The position numbers and the translations under genes are program-made. Source: Maylandia zebra (lineage: Eukaryota > Chordata > Actinopteri > Cichliformes > Cichlidae). From it: 64,000 bases of DNA. Shown piece by piece: positions 1 through 12,000 of the stretch. The notes under the pieces were generated by a model. It made no database searches and was not told the DNA's origin. It worked only from the letters and a program-made list of their open reading frames with translations. Each line of letters begins with the position of its first letter. Position 1 is the stretch's first letter. The DNA lies in the NCBI RefSeq assembly GCF_041146795.1, contig NC_135172.1:12638137-12702136 (forward strand). Reading direction: 5' to 3'.

Positions 1-210
1 AAAATAGATTTTTTCACATAGTTTTTTTTTAAAAACTGTTGTATAGAATTACATTTTTGCTTGATGCGATTTCCCTAAAATTAAGAGATTAAAAATAATA
101 AAACAATTTTTAAAAAGAGACTTTTCCATTTGACTGAATTTTTATATGATGGATTATGCATAAAAATAGAACTGGGCTGAAAGGTCTATTGCTTTATTAA
201 GTATTCAGGT

Positions 211-352
211 GTGTACCAAAAAGTAACTAAGTAATAAGTAAATAATTACTTTTGAAATTAAGTAATCAGTAATGTAACGGTATAACATTTTTTGAGAAGT
301 AATCAGTAATAAGTAACTAATTACTTTTTTCCAAGTAACTTGAACAACACTG
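211..352 (-). mobile_element. hAT-like DNA transposon end fragment
   Basis: On the minus strand this begins CAGTGTTGTTCAAGTTACTT and runs into alternating AGTAACTAATTACTT-type motifs, which is the usual look of a common non-autonomous fish hAT family. Only one terminus is seen and no target duplication was found, so it is a fragment. The 210 bases before it are AT-rich and I see nothing in them. Confidence 0.5.
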
Positions 353-701
353 ATCCACACACAAACACTAGAGAACAATCAGCCACCGCTTCTATTCTTA
401 CAAACGTCACAATTTGCAATAATAACAGTTTGAATGTTTTTATTCACATGAAAGTGTTTCTACATATGAATCATTAACAACTGTCAGATTTAATGTGATT
501 TCTAAACAGAGAAAATCTCAGCTTTGTGTTTTGTGTTCGCATTAGACCTGATATAACAAAGAAAAGAAAGAAAGAAAGAAAAGATTTTTTTCTCATCAAA
601 GTTTATAAATCAAGTGTACAGTTAGCTTTGATTTAGAAGCAGCGCAGTATGAAAGAGATGTTTCACAGAACATTTACCAGAGACAGACGCTGACTAATAT
701 G

Positions 702-1526
702 CTACAGTTCATCTTTATTCTTTTCTAGTTGTGTTAGTGTTGCCATAACTCTGCGTAGGTTCTCTTCATTGTGATTGATTTCTGCAGCTGTTGTCTCAAA
801 GTACTTATTCATGTACTCCTTGCCGGCTCCCACGAAAGTCTGTAGGTCATCCATTAAATCCAGCACTGGTGTAAGCAGTGATGTAAAACGTTTCACTGAC
901 TTCAAAAGTTCGTACAAAGGATCCATGAGACGTTTAACATCATCAAGGACAGCAGGAACATAGGCTTTGTCTAAATTATTTTCAGCCTGGAGGACAAAAA
1001 TAAACCAAATTAATGTAACAAAATATACAAAAGTATGTAGTGTAAAGAGTGCAAACAGACTTTTGTATGATGGGAAATTGTTTTTTTGTTTTAGTTGTCA
1101 TAGCAAAGCATGTTTTTCTGTTTGGAGTCTGTCAACATCCATGTCATTGACAGACTCACCTTCCTTCTTGCTGTTTCCTTTTGTAATTTTTCAACGTTTC
1201 CTTTCAGCTCCTCCTGCAAAACCAGAAAGAACGTCAACAAACATGCGTGCGAAACATGTAACTGGGACAAAATGAGCATTTTAAAAGTAAGGAGAAAAGC
1301 TTAACCAGTGATCGGACGGTCATGATTTAATGGTAAAGGTGGTTAATTAAAAGTTACATTCTTTATTAAAACAACAACAACAAAAAGAAAGTTAACAGTC
1401 AGTTTACCAGTTCGCCCTTGTTTATCAGTGAACTTGAAAGATGGAGCAGACACAGCAAAATCCTAACTAAGCCTTCGGTAGTTGTGACACCACTCATGGT
1501 CAACTGTGCCGCTGCCATCAAAGTTT
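702..1526 (-). CDS. Last three visible exons of an unrecognised helical-protein gene
   Basis: Three exons with clean AG/GT borders join in phase on the minus strand: 1,526-1,408, 1,213-1,160 and 986-702, the last with a TAG stop at 704-702. The joined product is about 150 residues, strongly helical and charged (for example EELKGNVEKLQKETARRK, then KRLMDPLYELLKSVKRF), ending LTQLEKNKDEL. The short 18-codon middle exon and consistent phase 0 at both inner junctions argue for a real gene. Upstream exons should lie at higher coordinates but are not recognisable before the LINE tail near 1,875. I do not recognise the family; the C-terminal KDEL-like ending is noted but there is no sign of a secreted protein here, so it may be chance. 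Confidence 0.6.
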
Positions 1527-1874
1527 CTGAAACACATGAGAAAGTATCAATAAGGATTTAAGGAAATAAAGATTTGTAAAGAAATGTACAAAGAGAACTT
1601 TCTAAGTTTAAGAGATGTTGCATGAAAATCTGCCTGCAATATGTTTTGAGTCAAAGCACCTCTTTCATTTGAATTCCAAAAAGTCACGTTCTGCTTACAT
1701 GAAAATATCAGCTTCTTTTACATGAACTACTGTGACCTTGAAAGACCTTCCACAGTGAACAAAACGAAACAGAGACTATATTCAGAATATGCATGTGCGT
1801 GCATGGATTTATACTAGCTGTCTGTGTATCCTAAATGCACAGACACTGTGGGTACATCAGGGAGTGCATCTGAG

Positions 1875-2005
1875 ATCAGATATAAGATAAGATAAGAATA
1901 ACTCGTTATTGTCATTGCACATTCATATTTGGTACAATAGTACAATGGAATTGGAAACTGTCCCACATCGGCACTAAACACAACTAAACACAACACAACA
2001 TGTAG
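1875..2005 (-). repeat. LINE 3'-tail type repeat
   Basis: The segment has the ATAAGATAAGATAAG run followed by a stretch about TTATTGTCATTGCACA and a 'tacaatggaattg' motif, typical of 3' tails of fish Rex1/L2-like LINEs. No coding part is attached. Confidence 0.45.
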
Positions 2006-2290
2006 TGGATTTTTAAAAAGTGAAAATAAAAAAAGGATGAATTAATAAATGACACAATGAATGTTTATTGCACATAAAACTAAAACCTCTGGAAAAGGCT
2101 GCTGCTGCCATCGCTTGTAAAAGTGGACCAAGTGCTCAGCTTGAGAAAAAGTTGAGAAAACAGAGAAATTTGGAACAATAGATTTTTAAAAATGCTGCAA
2201 ATGCTTTATATACAAAGTGACTCAACCCACAGGGAACACAGTCAGATGTGAGTCGCCCTTTCACTTTTGTTTTCAACAAAGTGTTTCTGT

Positions 2291-2391
2291 CCAGGGTGTA
2301 CCCCGCCTCTCACCCTATGATAGCTGGGATAGGCTCCAGCGCCCCCGCGACTCTGAACAGGATAAGCTGAAGCGAATGGATGGATGGATGG
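2291..2391 (+). repeat. Dispersed fish non-LTR 3'-tail repeat with ATGG repeats
   Basis: The stretch GGTGTACCCCGCCTCTC, then GATAGCTGGGATAGGCTCCAG, ending in tandem ATGG units, is one of the most common dispersed repeats in fish genomes and is the tail of a LINE/SINE. The solo LTR at 2,392 inserted into its terminal ATGG run. Confidence 0.7.
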
Positions 2392-3000
2392 TGTCATGGC
2401 TACTGAACGGACCCACGCGCAGACAGTTCTTTCAACGAAACAAAAAGGGGATTTATTTACAATAGGGATCACCTTAGTGCAAAATATATGTACAGTGAGT
2501 TGGGAGGGGGTCCAGGGCTCCAGGGAGAGAAGGGGGGGGGGGAATCCACACGCTTCCTCTTCCACTCAGTCACCGCCACCGTTCCTCCGCACACACGCAC
2601 TCCTCTTCAGCCGCACTCGCTCCAACACTCCACACACTGCCCCACTTGGACAGGTCCGGTAATTCGGTCCAGAATCTACAGACAGAAGGTCAAGGTTAGT
2701 TCCACAACATAAAACACGTGTAAGCGATCCTTCTTTGAATATGCCGCGAGCACGAACTCAGGTGGTTCGACGTTCCAGCGGTGAGCTGCTCTGTGCCACT
2801 GCCTTAAATAGCAGCTGGGGAAATCAGCCGGATCAGCCGCAGGTGGACACCATCCACAGGGGTGCGTGGGCCAAGAGTGAGAGCCCGTAATGAGCTCCAC
2901 CCAGGCAGAGAGGAGGAGGAGAGACAAAAAAAACCAAAACTAACAACAACAAAACCTGTAGCGAGCGTGGGCCAACCAGAGAGACACGGGGACCGTGACA
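2392..3000 (-). mobile_element. Solo LTR with 5-bp target-site duplication
   Basis: A 609-bp unit that on the minus strand starts TGTCACGGTCCCC and ends GTAGCCATGACA, so it has TG...CA ends. It is flanked by the direct repeat GATGG at 2,387-2,391 and 3,001-3,005. Inside, on the minus strand, are a TATA-like CTATTTAAGGC and a late AATAAAT signal, as expected of U3-R-U5. No internal retroelement sequence lies on either side, so this is a solo LTR left by LTR-LTR recombination. Family (Ty3/Gypsy or endogenous retrovirus) cannot be told from the LTR alone. Confidence 0.75.
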
Positions 3001-3165
3001 GATGGTTTCTGTTTGTCTAGTCTGCTTTATAGGAATAGAAGCCCATCAGCTATTGTTATGACATACCATGACAAAACACGCTTTTCTTTCAGTTTGACAC
3101 TTCATAAAACGTGTCATAAGTGGATTGTGAATTATGTTATATATTTTTATTAGTGTTTAAGAAGT

Positions 3166-4099
3166 GTCCTGATTTCGTATTTGAGGTAAGAGACAAACGA
3201 CTGGAGGTCCATTGTGCGTCAAAACAATGATTTTATTAAAGCACACACGTGTGTGGGAAAGATGAGCTCTGCAAAACATCAGCCTCGATCTCCCCAGAAC
3301 AGTAAACGAGCAGTCATATATATAACATAGTCGATGACAAGCATCATGCGTCAAAGCAGATAAGAAACATGCATCAGTTCCAGTAATTCCGACCTTGGAC
3401 ATATTCTAAAAAAGAACAGTTCCTTCCTCTGTTCCTCCGCCACCGCCAGATGCTTCCTGTTATTTCACTTACTGCACTTCACTTATTTGTGGAACTAAAC
3501 TGTCACGTATGCAGGTAAAACAACTTTGCAGTTTCGAGCAAAACAAGTCTATATACTGTGTATGTGTGTTCAGGCAGACTATGTGTCTTGACCTCAGTGC
3601 ATGACCTCACTCGACAAACAAAGACATCTTAGAAGTATACTTCCTGACTCCGTTCGAGTCATCTGTTACTAGGCAAACTCCAATGCAGCAGGCTGCTGAA
3701 CACACACAGGCCTCTATTCTGTTTACAGGTTATATGTAGTGTATTGTATTGTAAGCATGTATGCAATTCTTTCATGGCTCCAGGTCACCTTAACTTCCTA
3801 TTGATCGGCCAGACGTCGCGCTGACCGAAGCTTCAGACCATTAATTAACTTGACCGAGCTTCAACTCTTTAATTAGCACAAAATGCAATATGGATAACAT
3901 GGTTACAGTTGCACCTGCAATGAAAGATTATTATGTAATTATGCTCACACCTGAAATACAAACTTTAATGTAACATCAACAGTTTCAATAAATGCTCTAA
4001 TGAAATGATAATGATAAATGATACGTAATGCAACAGTAATGATAATGTTATGAATAGTAACAGTAAAATAATATTCTAATCTCTACACTCCTCCTCTTT
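3166..4099 (-). mobile_element. Endogenous retrovirus-like LTR with adjoining polypurine tract
   Basis: Read on the minus strand, a polypurine tract AAAGAGGAGGAG (4,099-4,088) is followed at once by TGTAGAGATT, the usual arrangement at the start of a 3' LTR. About 900 bp on are a TATATATGAC motif and an AATAAAATCATTG polyadenylation signal, then an end near 3,166-3,170. A short unrecognised internal remnant may continue up to about 4,300. Fossil, fragmentary; only one LTR is present. Confidence 0.5.
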
Positions 4100-4539
4100 G
4101 GCAGAAGAGGTTTGTTTTCTTTTGGTACAGTATGACTCTCAACTTGCTATACTAGTTACATACTTGTAATTCTTTCAGTTTAAGGGAAGAAAGAAAATAA
4201 TATATACTAGGCTTTTATAAAGCATGTCTGCTATATTCAAATGATAGAAGATTCTTTTAAAAAGTACACACAGAGCAGTTAGTATGATATGATTTATTTT
4301 AACTTTATTTATTTAGGGCCAGCCCTCATTGTTGTTGTTGAGAATTCAAGTTAAATAGAATGTGTCCTTATAGTATGTCCAATAAATCTCTACTGAATTA
4401 ATCCTAGAATAAAATCTAGAATCAAGCACACAAACAGATGATTCTCTGAGCGTTCAAGACAATCTTTCACACATTCTTCTTCATCTAGTTGCTCTGATGT
4501 GTGACTTTGTGAAAAAAAGACTTGCTGGACTGTTTGTGT

Positions 4540-4611
4540 GGCTCGTTGGTCTAGGGGTATGATTCTCACTTTGGGTGTGAGAGGTCCCGGGTTCAAATCC
4601 TGGACGAGCCC
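4540..4611 (+). tRNA. tRNA-Pro (anticodon TGG)
   Basis: The sequence matches the conserved eukaryotic tRNA-Pro: GGCTCGT acceptor arm pairing with ACGAGCC, D-loop GGTCTAGGGGTATGATT, anticodon loop CTTTGGGTG reading TGG, and T-loop GGTTCAAATCC. The anticodon stem differs from the mammalian gene by a compensated pair (TCTCA/TGAGA) and the T stem has one G-T wobble, so the fold is kept. Length 72 with a C discriminator base. Probably functional. Confidence 0.9.
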
Positions 4612-5570
4612 ACGTGTTGTCTATAGAGCCTCTCAGCTGCCACATGCTGTTTAGGCTCCATTTGAAAGAATCTCTGCAGCTGCACACATGTTCCCATAGT
4701 CCCTCATACAGGGACAGCTAACAGATCTGATATGAAGGATGTTGTTGGCCTTGTTCTTATTGTTTACCATTTAAATTCTCCAAAAAGTTTTTCTAAGGTA
4801 ATTATTTGTTATTCAAGATAACACAGTTTTATTTTAGATTAAATAAGAGAATTCAATTCAAACTTGTACACAGAACTACTACAATACACAGTTATGTATC
4901 ATATATTATAAATGTGTAACTCTCTCACACGACTTTAACAATATGCATGTGGAAGAACGCACATCAGTTTTACTGATACACAAAAGGGCCAAAAATAAAC
5001 ATCAGTACTTCAGTACCACGAAGGAATCTCTTTCAGTGCATTATGCACACATGTAACTTATGTACCAAGTGAAATAAAATATTACAGATGAAAATTATGT
5101 GATGATTTTAACTGCAAAATTCAGATTTTAGGGTCAAAATGTGACTTAATTTGTGGTGTAAGGTTTCTGGTTATGAAGCTTGACGCTGTCATGCTCATCT
5201 GTATGACTATATGCTCATGCCACTGTGTTGATTGCAGGTGGGTGCATGCTCCATGTTGCAGGGTTTTTCTTCAGGTACTCTTTTTTTGTCCGCCATGATC
5301 TAAACACATGCACCTCATTGGAAGCTCTAAATAACCCACCTAAATTGGTTCTTAATTTAAAATTAAAAGTGATCATCTGAAAATTAGACGAAAGCTTATT
5401 TGTGACAATCTAAGAAACATGTAATTGAAGCTGCTCCTCTTTGCTGTGGGCAGGTTTGAGAGCAGCCACCTGGGCTTCGCTGGAGGGCAGCAGGAGCAGC
5501 CTCAGCACCTCACTCCTCCTCCGCCTGCAAGCACACCTCTGCTGTGACCTGGAAAATGCCTAAGGAAGCT
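4612..5570. other. Stretch without recognisable gene
   Basis: AT-rich DNA between the tRNA gene and its relic. I see no exon with matched splice borders and conserved protein and no clear transposon ends. Confidence 0.4.
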
Positions 5571-5575
5571 TTTCC

Positions 5576-5624
5576 CTTTTCACTTTGGGTGTAAGCGGTC
5601 CTGGGTTCAAATCCCTGATGAGCC
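5576..5624 (+). pseudogene. tRNA-Pro 3'-half relic
   Basis: CACTTTGGGTGTAAGCGGTC followed by CTGGGTTCAAATCC and GATGAGCC repeats the anticodon arm, T arm and acceptor 3' strand of the tRNA-Pro gene 1 kb upstream, including its unusual CACTTTGGGTGT anticodon arm. The 5' half is missing and stems are eroded, so it is a truncated copy, probably of that very gene. Confidence 0.7.
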
Positions 5625-5794
5625 TGTTTGGTTTTTGGGGCTTTGCTGTTGAACTGTTCATGCAAGTCCTGGGAAACTGTAATTTGCTATTTTCAGATGT
5701 CATAAAAACTCCCTCAAAAGCCTTCAGCTGATCCAAAATGCTGGAGCGAGAGTACTGGCAGGGCCTAGAAAGAGAGAGCATAACGTTCAAGACT

Positions 5795-6655
5795 GAAGAT
5801 TTTTTATTTGTCACATGCATAGTCATTAAATTACAAAACAAACAGTGAAATGTCTCCTGAACTGCTCCTTTGACTGTACAAAAAAAGACATTATATACAA
5901 TAAGTAAATAGATTTTAAAAGTCTGGAAATTTTAAATCAAAAATCTGAAAATGTACTTTGTGCAAATGGAGTGTTAAAGTGTCTTGTGCCATATTAGCAC
6001 AGCAACGTATTGACAGAGCTGTGCAAGTAAACAAGTGACCAGAGTAATATAAACAGAGTAATTCAACTGAGTGACCAGAGAAGTGTAAACAGTAATGCGA
6101 CCAGGGTAGTGTGAACAGATTGATATAAGGTCCTGTTTCAGTCACTTATTGATGCTATGAGGGGAGTGGGGGCGTGTTCTGGTTTAGGACTCGTACGGCC
6201 TGAGGAGAGAAGCTCCTCCTCGAGTGTCTGTTTTGGCCCCGATGGTGTGGAACCTTCTGCCTGATTGCAGAAGTCGAAACATTTTGTTACTGGGATGGGA
6301 CCAGTCCTTTAATATCTGAGATGCTCTGGACCAACATCTCCTGGTGTAAATGTCCTGTAGGGAAGTTATATTTGTGGATCATACTGTATTTGCATTTGTA
6401 ACGCAGCAGCGTTCTGACGCACGGATCACTCTGCTTCTCAATCCTGGACACAGTTATTCCCACACCAGGAAGTGATGTTCTGTGTGAGGATGCTCTCCAC
6501 AGCGCCTGAATAGAAAGTTCTGAGGACCACTGGAAAAACCTGCTAACTTCCTGAGTTGTCGGAGACGGTACAGGCGCTTGCCTAGCCTTTTTGGACTGGA
6601 CGTGAATGTGAGCAGACCATTTCAGGAATGAGGAGATGTGAACACCGAGAAAGAC
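5795..6655 (-). mobile_element. Rex1/L2-type LINE 3' fragment
   Basis: On the minus strand a decayed reverse-transcriptase C-terminus can be read in pieces (FLGVHISSFLKWS near 6,650, then CNQAEGSTPSG-like 'LLQSGRRFHTIGAK' near 6,250), ending in a tail with the 'ttgtcacatgcatagtcatt' type 3' sequence of fish LINEs. Several frame changes and stops; dead. Confidence 0.55.
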
Positions 6656-6670
6656 AATGAAGCAGAAACT

Positions 6671-6752
6671 GCTAAGAGTGGGATTCAAACCCACACCTCC
6701 AGGGGAGAGTGAGCACTAAACACAGCACCTTAGACCACTCAGCCATCCTGAA
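6671..6752 (-). pseudogene. tRNA-Leu pseudogene
   Basis: The minus strand reads CAGGATGGCTGAGTGGTCTA AGGTGCTG..., then CTCCCCTGGAGG, then GTGGGTTTGAATCCCAC, which are the D arm, long variable arm and T arm of tRNA-Leu. The anticodon stem CTGTG/CTCAC and the acceptor stem no longer pair, so this is likely a dead gene or a tRNA-derived repeat head. Confidence 0.6.
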
Positions 6753-7074
6753 ACAGATCGAGCTGAACTGATTTTCTGATAAATCCAGAATCCAGTTTAA
6801 AATCCTTCCCTTCACATAAAAAGTCTTGAATGAACCTTTGGTCTAACTGCTCTTCACACCTGACTGGTAACAAGATGGCGCTGCTGTGTGTGGTTGCTCG
6901 TCTGTCACTCTGAAGTTTGTTTCTGTTTCTATTATTTCTGACCTGTTTCATTCACCAAACAAAGTCTCTGCTGAGGTATAATCGCCAGACATGATGATCA
7001 CCTTTTATTGAAAAGGTCGGCACCACCAGGCCTCTTATCACAGCTCCTGACTCTGACCCCTCTGTCTCTGTGTT

Positions 7075-9010
7075 ACTGTCTTGGTTAAGGAATACACCTG
7101 TTTACTCGGGGATGTGCCAACTTGCACTACGGTGCTAGAGCATGATATTGATGTCCAGGGAGCTAAACCTATTAAGCAGCATCCTTATCGAGCCAGCCCC
7201 CATAAGCGCTTGCTCATGAAACAGGAGGCTGACTATCTGCTGCAACATGGCTTAGCGAAGCCCAGTCAAAGCCCCTGGAGCTCGCCTTGTATAGTGGAAT
7301 CTAAGCCAGATGGCTCGCCCCGTTTTATTACAGACTTCCGGAAGGTGAACTCTGTGACTGTGGCTGACTCACATCCTCTCCCAAGAGTTGAGGATTGTGT
7401 GGACAGTATTGGACTGCTCAGTATGTCACTAAATTAGATCTTCTTAATGGTTACTGGCAGGTCCCTTTAACTGAACGTGCCTCTAACATCTCTGCCTTTG
7501 TTACACCTGATGATTTTCTACAATACGCAGTCATGGCTTTCAGCATGTGTAACGCTCCTGCCACCTTCCAGAGGCTGGTAAATAAAGTCCTCCGTGGCCT
7601 GTCCAACTGCAGTGCCTACGTAGATGATCTAGTAATTTATACTGAAACATGGCAAGATCATTTGGAAACGTTACAGCAGGTATTTCACCGTTTGGCTCAA
7701 GCTACTCTAACTCTCAACTTAGCTAAGTGTGAGTTTGCCAAAGCTATAGTGATGTACTTAGGCAGGGAGGTGGGACGTGGACAGGTCCGGCCCATAGATG
7801 CCAAAGTGGCAGTGATTAAAGAGTTTCCCACACCTACCACCAGGCGTGAGTTGCGTAGGTTTCTAGGGATGGTGGGCTACTACAGAAACCTTTGTAAAAA
7901 TTTCTCCTCAGTAGTCAAGCCATTGACTGACCTACTCAGCCCAAAAGTTGAGTTTATATGGTCAAGTGAGTGTCAAGATGCTTTTGAGAGTGCGAAAGTC
8001 CTCCTCTGCCACACTCCTGTGTTAGCTGCACCTGATTTGACATGACCATTCAAACTGGAGGTTGATGCCAGTGCTGTCGGGGCTGGGGCAGTGCTGTTGC
8101 AAGAAGACTTGCAGGGTTTGAACCACCCCGTTTGTTACTTTTCCCGCAAGTTCAATAAAAATCAGTTAAACTACTCCACCATTGAAAAGGAGACCCTGAC
8201 TTTGTTGTTGGCTCTTCAGCACTTTCACGTATACCTGGGGTCCAGCATGTTACCTCTTGTTGTGTACACCGACCACAACCCACTTGTGTTCCTTACTCGC
8301 ATGTTTAATCATAACCAGCGCCTTATGCGCTGGGCTCTGTTGTTGCAGGAATACAACTTAAGTATTCACCATAAGAAGGGGTCTGAAAATGTTTTAGCTG
8401 ATGGTCTGTCCCGCTTGTAAACATGTTTTGCTGTGTTTGTTCTTTGTTTTTGTTCACACTCTTTAATGTCTGCTTCTGCCCAACATAGGTGGTACTTTAA
8501 GGGGAGGGGTGGCCCCGCCTTCCTCTATGGAAATCAACGTGTTCCAGGACTCACGGGGGATTGGCTGGCCCGGACCTATGCCCGCCCCACCTTCATGCAG
8601 GTCAGAGCGTGCCAGGCTGCTGAGGGAGCCTTGAGTACGACAGACCAATGACACAGCTGCCTGCAATCACCTGAGAAGATAAAAGGCTGAGGATTCTTCA
8701 TTCGTGGAGGGACTTGTTGATTTGAACAGACTGTGGAGACGGTCCCTCCTGCCTTTGCACTGCTGCCATGTGAGCCTTTGTTTTGAGTTGCCTCCTGTGA
8801 GATGTTTAGATGAGTAGTGTTCTACTGGTGTTATTGGTGTTACTGGAGTTGTTATGTTTGTTTAAAATCACTCTATTGCCTAGTGAGTTGTTTCACTAAC
8901 GGTTTTCAGTTGTGTTAATAAACCTTATGTTTTTCTTTTTATCTAACCCCCTAGTCTCTGGGCTCGTTTATGTTACGTCCACTGTCGCCTAGCAGAGCCA
9001 GGTCGTAACA
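7075..9010 (+). mobile_element. Broken Gmr1-like Ty3/Gypsy LTR element, 3' part
   Basis: From about 7,080 to 8,420 the plus strand encodes reverse transcriptase (FITDFRKVNSVT, YVDDLVIY catalytic motif, RRFLGMVGYYR) and RNase H (YTDHNPLVFL, NVLADGLSRL). RNase H is followed after only some 80 bp by a polypurine tract (about 8,497-8,509) and an LTR at 8,510-9,010 with TG...CA ends and an AATAAACC signal. No integrase lies between RNase H and the LTR. In Gmr1-clade elements integrase precedes reverse transcriptase, which would explain this; an internal deletion is the alternative. The element is truncated at its 5' side and broken by about two interruptions. It is a fossil. Confidence 0.75.
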
Positions 9011-12000
9011 CAGAGCATAAACTAACACGTCACTTGGAGATAACTGTAGATTTTTCCTTCATGGTTTCAAATGTAAGCTGGCTGATTTGGTTCATTTTTG
9101 TTTTTTTGTTTTAAACTGAGCAAACCTGGTCTTCTCCTGAGGACTGCTGCAGGTATCATGCGAGCATGTTAATTTATTAAAAAACCAACAGCAAAAACCC
9201 CCCAAAATAGAATGAAACTCATTTCAGGAGACAAATAGCACTGATAGAGACATTTTTTTTGTACAGATGATTGGCAAACGGAAAGTTTCTAAAGAGTCGT
9301 GCACACACAAGCAGACTACTACAACATGCTACTTAGTTAGGCGAGTTTGGGAATGACAACCAAGCGGAACAAAATTAGACCCAAACATTGTCATCGAAAC
9401 GAAAACACAAAAAGCTGAGGGGAGGGAATAGAGAGGAGGAAAGCTGAGCTGGCAGCGGGGTTGCTGGAGGAAGGCTGCGCCGCCTCGCCAGCTTAGATCT
9501 GCAGGGAGATTTTTACATTGTGAGAAGAAGGGAATGTTTTTGAAGGGTGCAGAAGCTGCACGTTTGACTGTGGTGTGAGAGGAGCGTGTGTGTCTGTGTG
9601 TGTGTACCTTATCGTTCCTGCTCGCAGAGGATTAAAAGCGTACAGCCAGTCGTTCATGTCGTTCTCGTTGTTGGCCAGCAGGAGGATGCCTCCATGTTTT
9701 GTGCACACTGCAAATGTGTTGGGCGTCTGAAAAGAAAACATCACATTATATTCATGTTCATTCAAATGATAAATCCCAGTCCATTTGCCATTTCATCAAT
9801 CAACGTGCACCAAAACAATTTGAATGAATTCTCATTAAAAGACAAACGTGTTACATCCAGCCTTTCTCTATCCTGCCTCAAACCTTAAGCATGGCCTGCT
9901 GGTCTTCGCTGTATTCCACCTGTGCTGTGGAGAGGTTGAGGACGCCTCGCTCCACGGGGTCCTGGTCGCTGTTGTAGATGAAGTCGTAGGGCCGGCGAAC
10001 AACCACAAAATGATTCCCCCATGAGTTAGAGCGAGGCTCCACGAAGCTTAGAAAACCCTTCTTGGACACAACAGATCTGAAAAGAAGAGATTTTATTCAT
10101 TTATTTATTTTTTAAGAGAGCGCTTGTTTTTCTGAGGAAGAAGCAGAGTTGGTTTGTTTCCAGCTGAAATCATCCAGGCTCAGGAATTTGAATCGATCCA
10201 CATCATTTCTGCTTGAACTAGAGAACATGAGTGTCGACTTACATTTGGTCTGTGAGACACATGTCATAGTGACAGTATTTGGGTTAATATGGCATTACTC
10301 ACCCTGGTCGCATTTCTTCAATATCAGGCACCAAGTTCAGGAACTCGTTCTTTGCAGCCCGCGCAAGGTAGGAGGTCTCCAGAGTGGGAACCATCGGGAA
10401 GTTTTCACAGTCTGAGCAGGAGGGACTGGAGGCACGTGAGCTGTTCTCAGGGGTCCTTTAACACAAATCACACCAAGTTAGAATCAAATAGATAACCTGT
10501 CAATAACCGTTTGCAGATCGAGGTCAATGTTCCTAAAAATATGTTTACTTCTGGCCCATGGAGCCACAGCGGGAGTCCGAGAGAGGGGCAGGTAGAGGAA
10601 GGGGTGAGGGTGGCACTGCTGAAGCTCGTCACGGATGGATCACGTCCGATCGGTGAGATGAGAGAAAGCTGAAGTGAAACAACAGCAGGATGAGGTAGAC
10701 GTCAATATAGGAACTCCCTGATGTGACACAGAAAGGCTATTTTTTTATTTCTTTGTATTATTTCTCACCTTGCAGTCACTGATGCTGTTCACCAGCTGCT
10801 TGTATTCAGTATTGAAGGTGTGTGTCAGAAGGCGCAGGCACTACAACACAACAGGAACAAGACCGATCAGCTCCGAGCAGAGAAGGAAGAAGGCAGCAAC
10901 AAGAACGCCCACTAAGCCCACGTTTTTCTCACCTTGGTGGCCAGCTCCTTCTCACGCTTTCAAAGGTGGTGCTGGAGATCTGCGAGGAGACGGAGGTGGA
11001 TGTGGACAGAGTGCTGGAGCTCACGCTGGGGGACAGAGACTCACTCAGGGACTTGGTGGTGGGAGCTGTTCCCACGGGAGCCGCCTCTCCCAGAAGGTGA
11101 CGGGTCTTTTCCACCTGGACGAAAGATGGGGGCGAATGTGAGGTGGGGAGAAGAGGGGAGGTTAGTCATGTAAAGTCTGTACTCTAAGAAAAAACTTTTT
11201 AGAATAGCACTTTGGTCTTTGAGTTGAAAAGTCATTTTTCCCTCTACGATATTAAACAGATTTATTTCTTTATGAATCTTTTAAGGCCCCACCTCCTGCA
11301 GCTGCTCCATCTTCTCCAGCTCCCACTGGTGCTCTAGGATGAGGCTATCTCCTCTGGGCCTCCAGCCGGCCAGGTTCTCCTCTCCACGCACATAAGCCAC
11401 TGATGTGTCCAGGACCTTCCTCCTCCTCCTCTGCATCCCTGCTCAGGACATGAGCCCTCATTAGGATGAAGCTCTCCACAGAATTATGATAAAACAGCTG
11501 CCGTTCTTTAAACATGTTTCATGGCCGCTCACCTGGGCTTCCAGTGTCAGACATCTTACACAAGCTCAGCTCGTAGATCCCAGTCACTCGGTTGTTATAA
11601 TGAAGCAGAAGTTTTGAACAAGGAAACTTTGTAACGAAATGCCAACGACCGCCTGTCTGTTTTCAGGGCTGTATTTGAAGCCATGCTCCAATCAGGCAAA
11701 GTTTTAAGTGTTGCACATTTCGATGGGTTTCTTTCAGCTGACATAGTTTCCATTTGGGTCATGTGGTGTTAGATACCCCAGCGTGTGGTCATAGGGTGAA
11801 GAGCCCGGACGATTAGTGGGATTTTAGGTGTGGTGTAAAAATGACGCTGCAACTTTAAAAACGTTGTTGCTTTAAGGATTAACGTACAACCATACTTGGG
11901 CTGAGTTTGACACTGGTTCTCTTCAGTAATTAAAATAGCTTTAACACATGATAAGATCAAATGTCAGCTACACTGTGACAGTCGAGGGGCCACACTCAGA

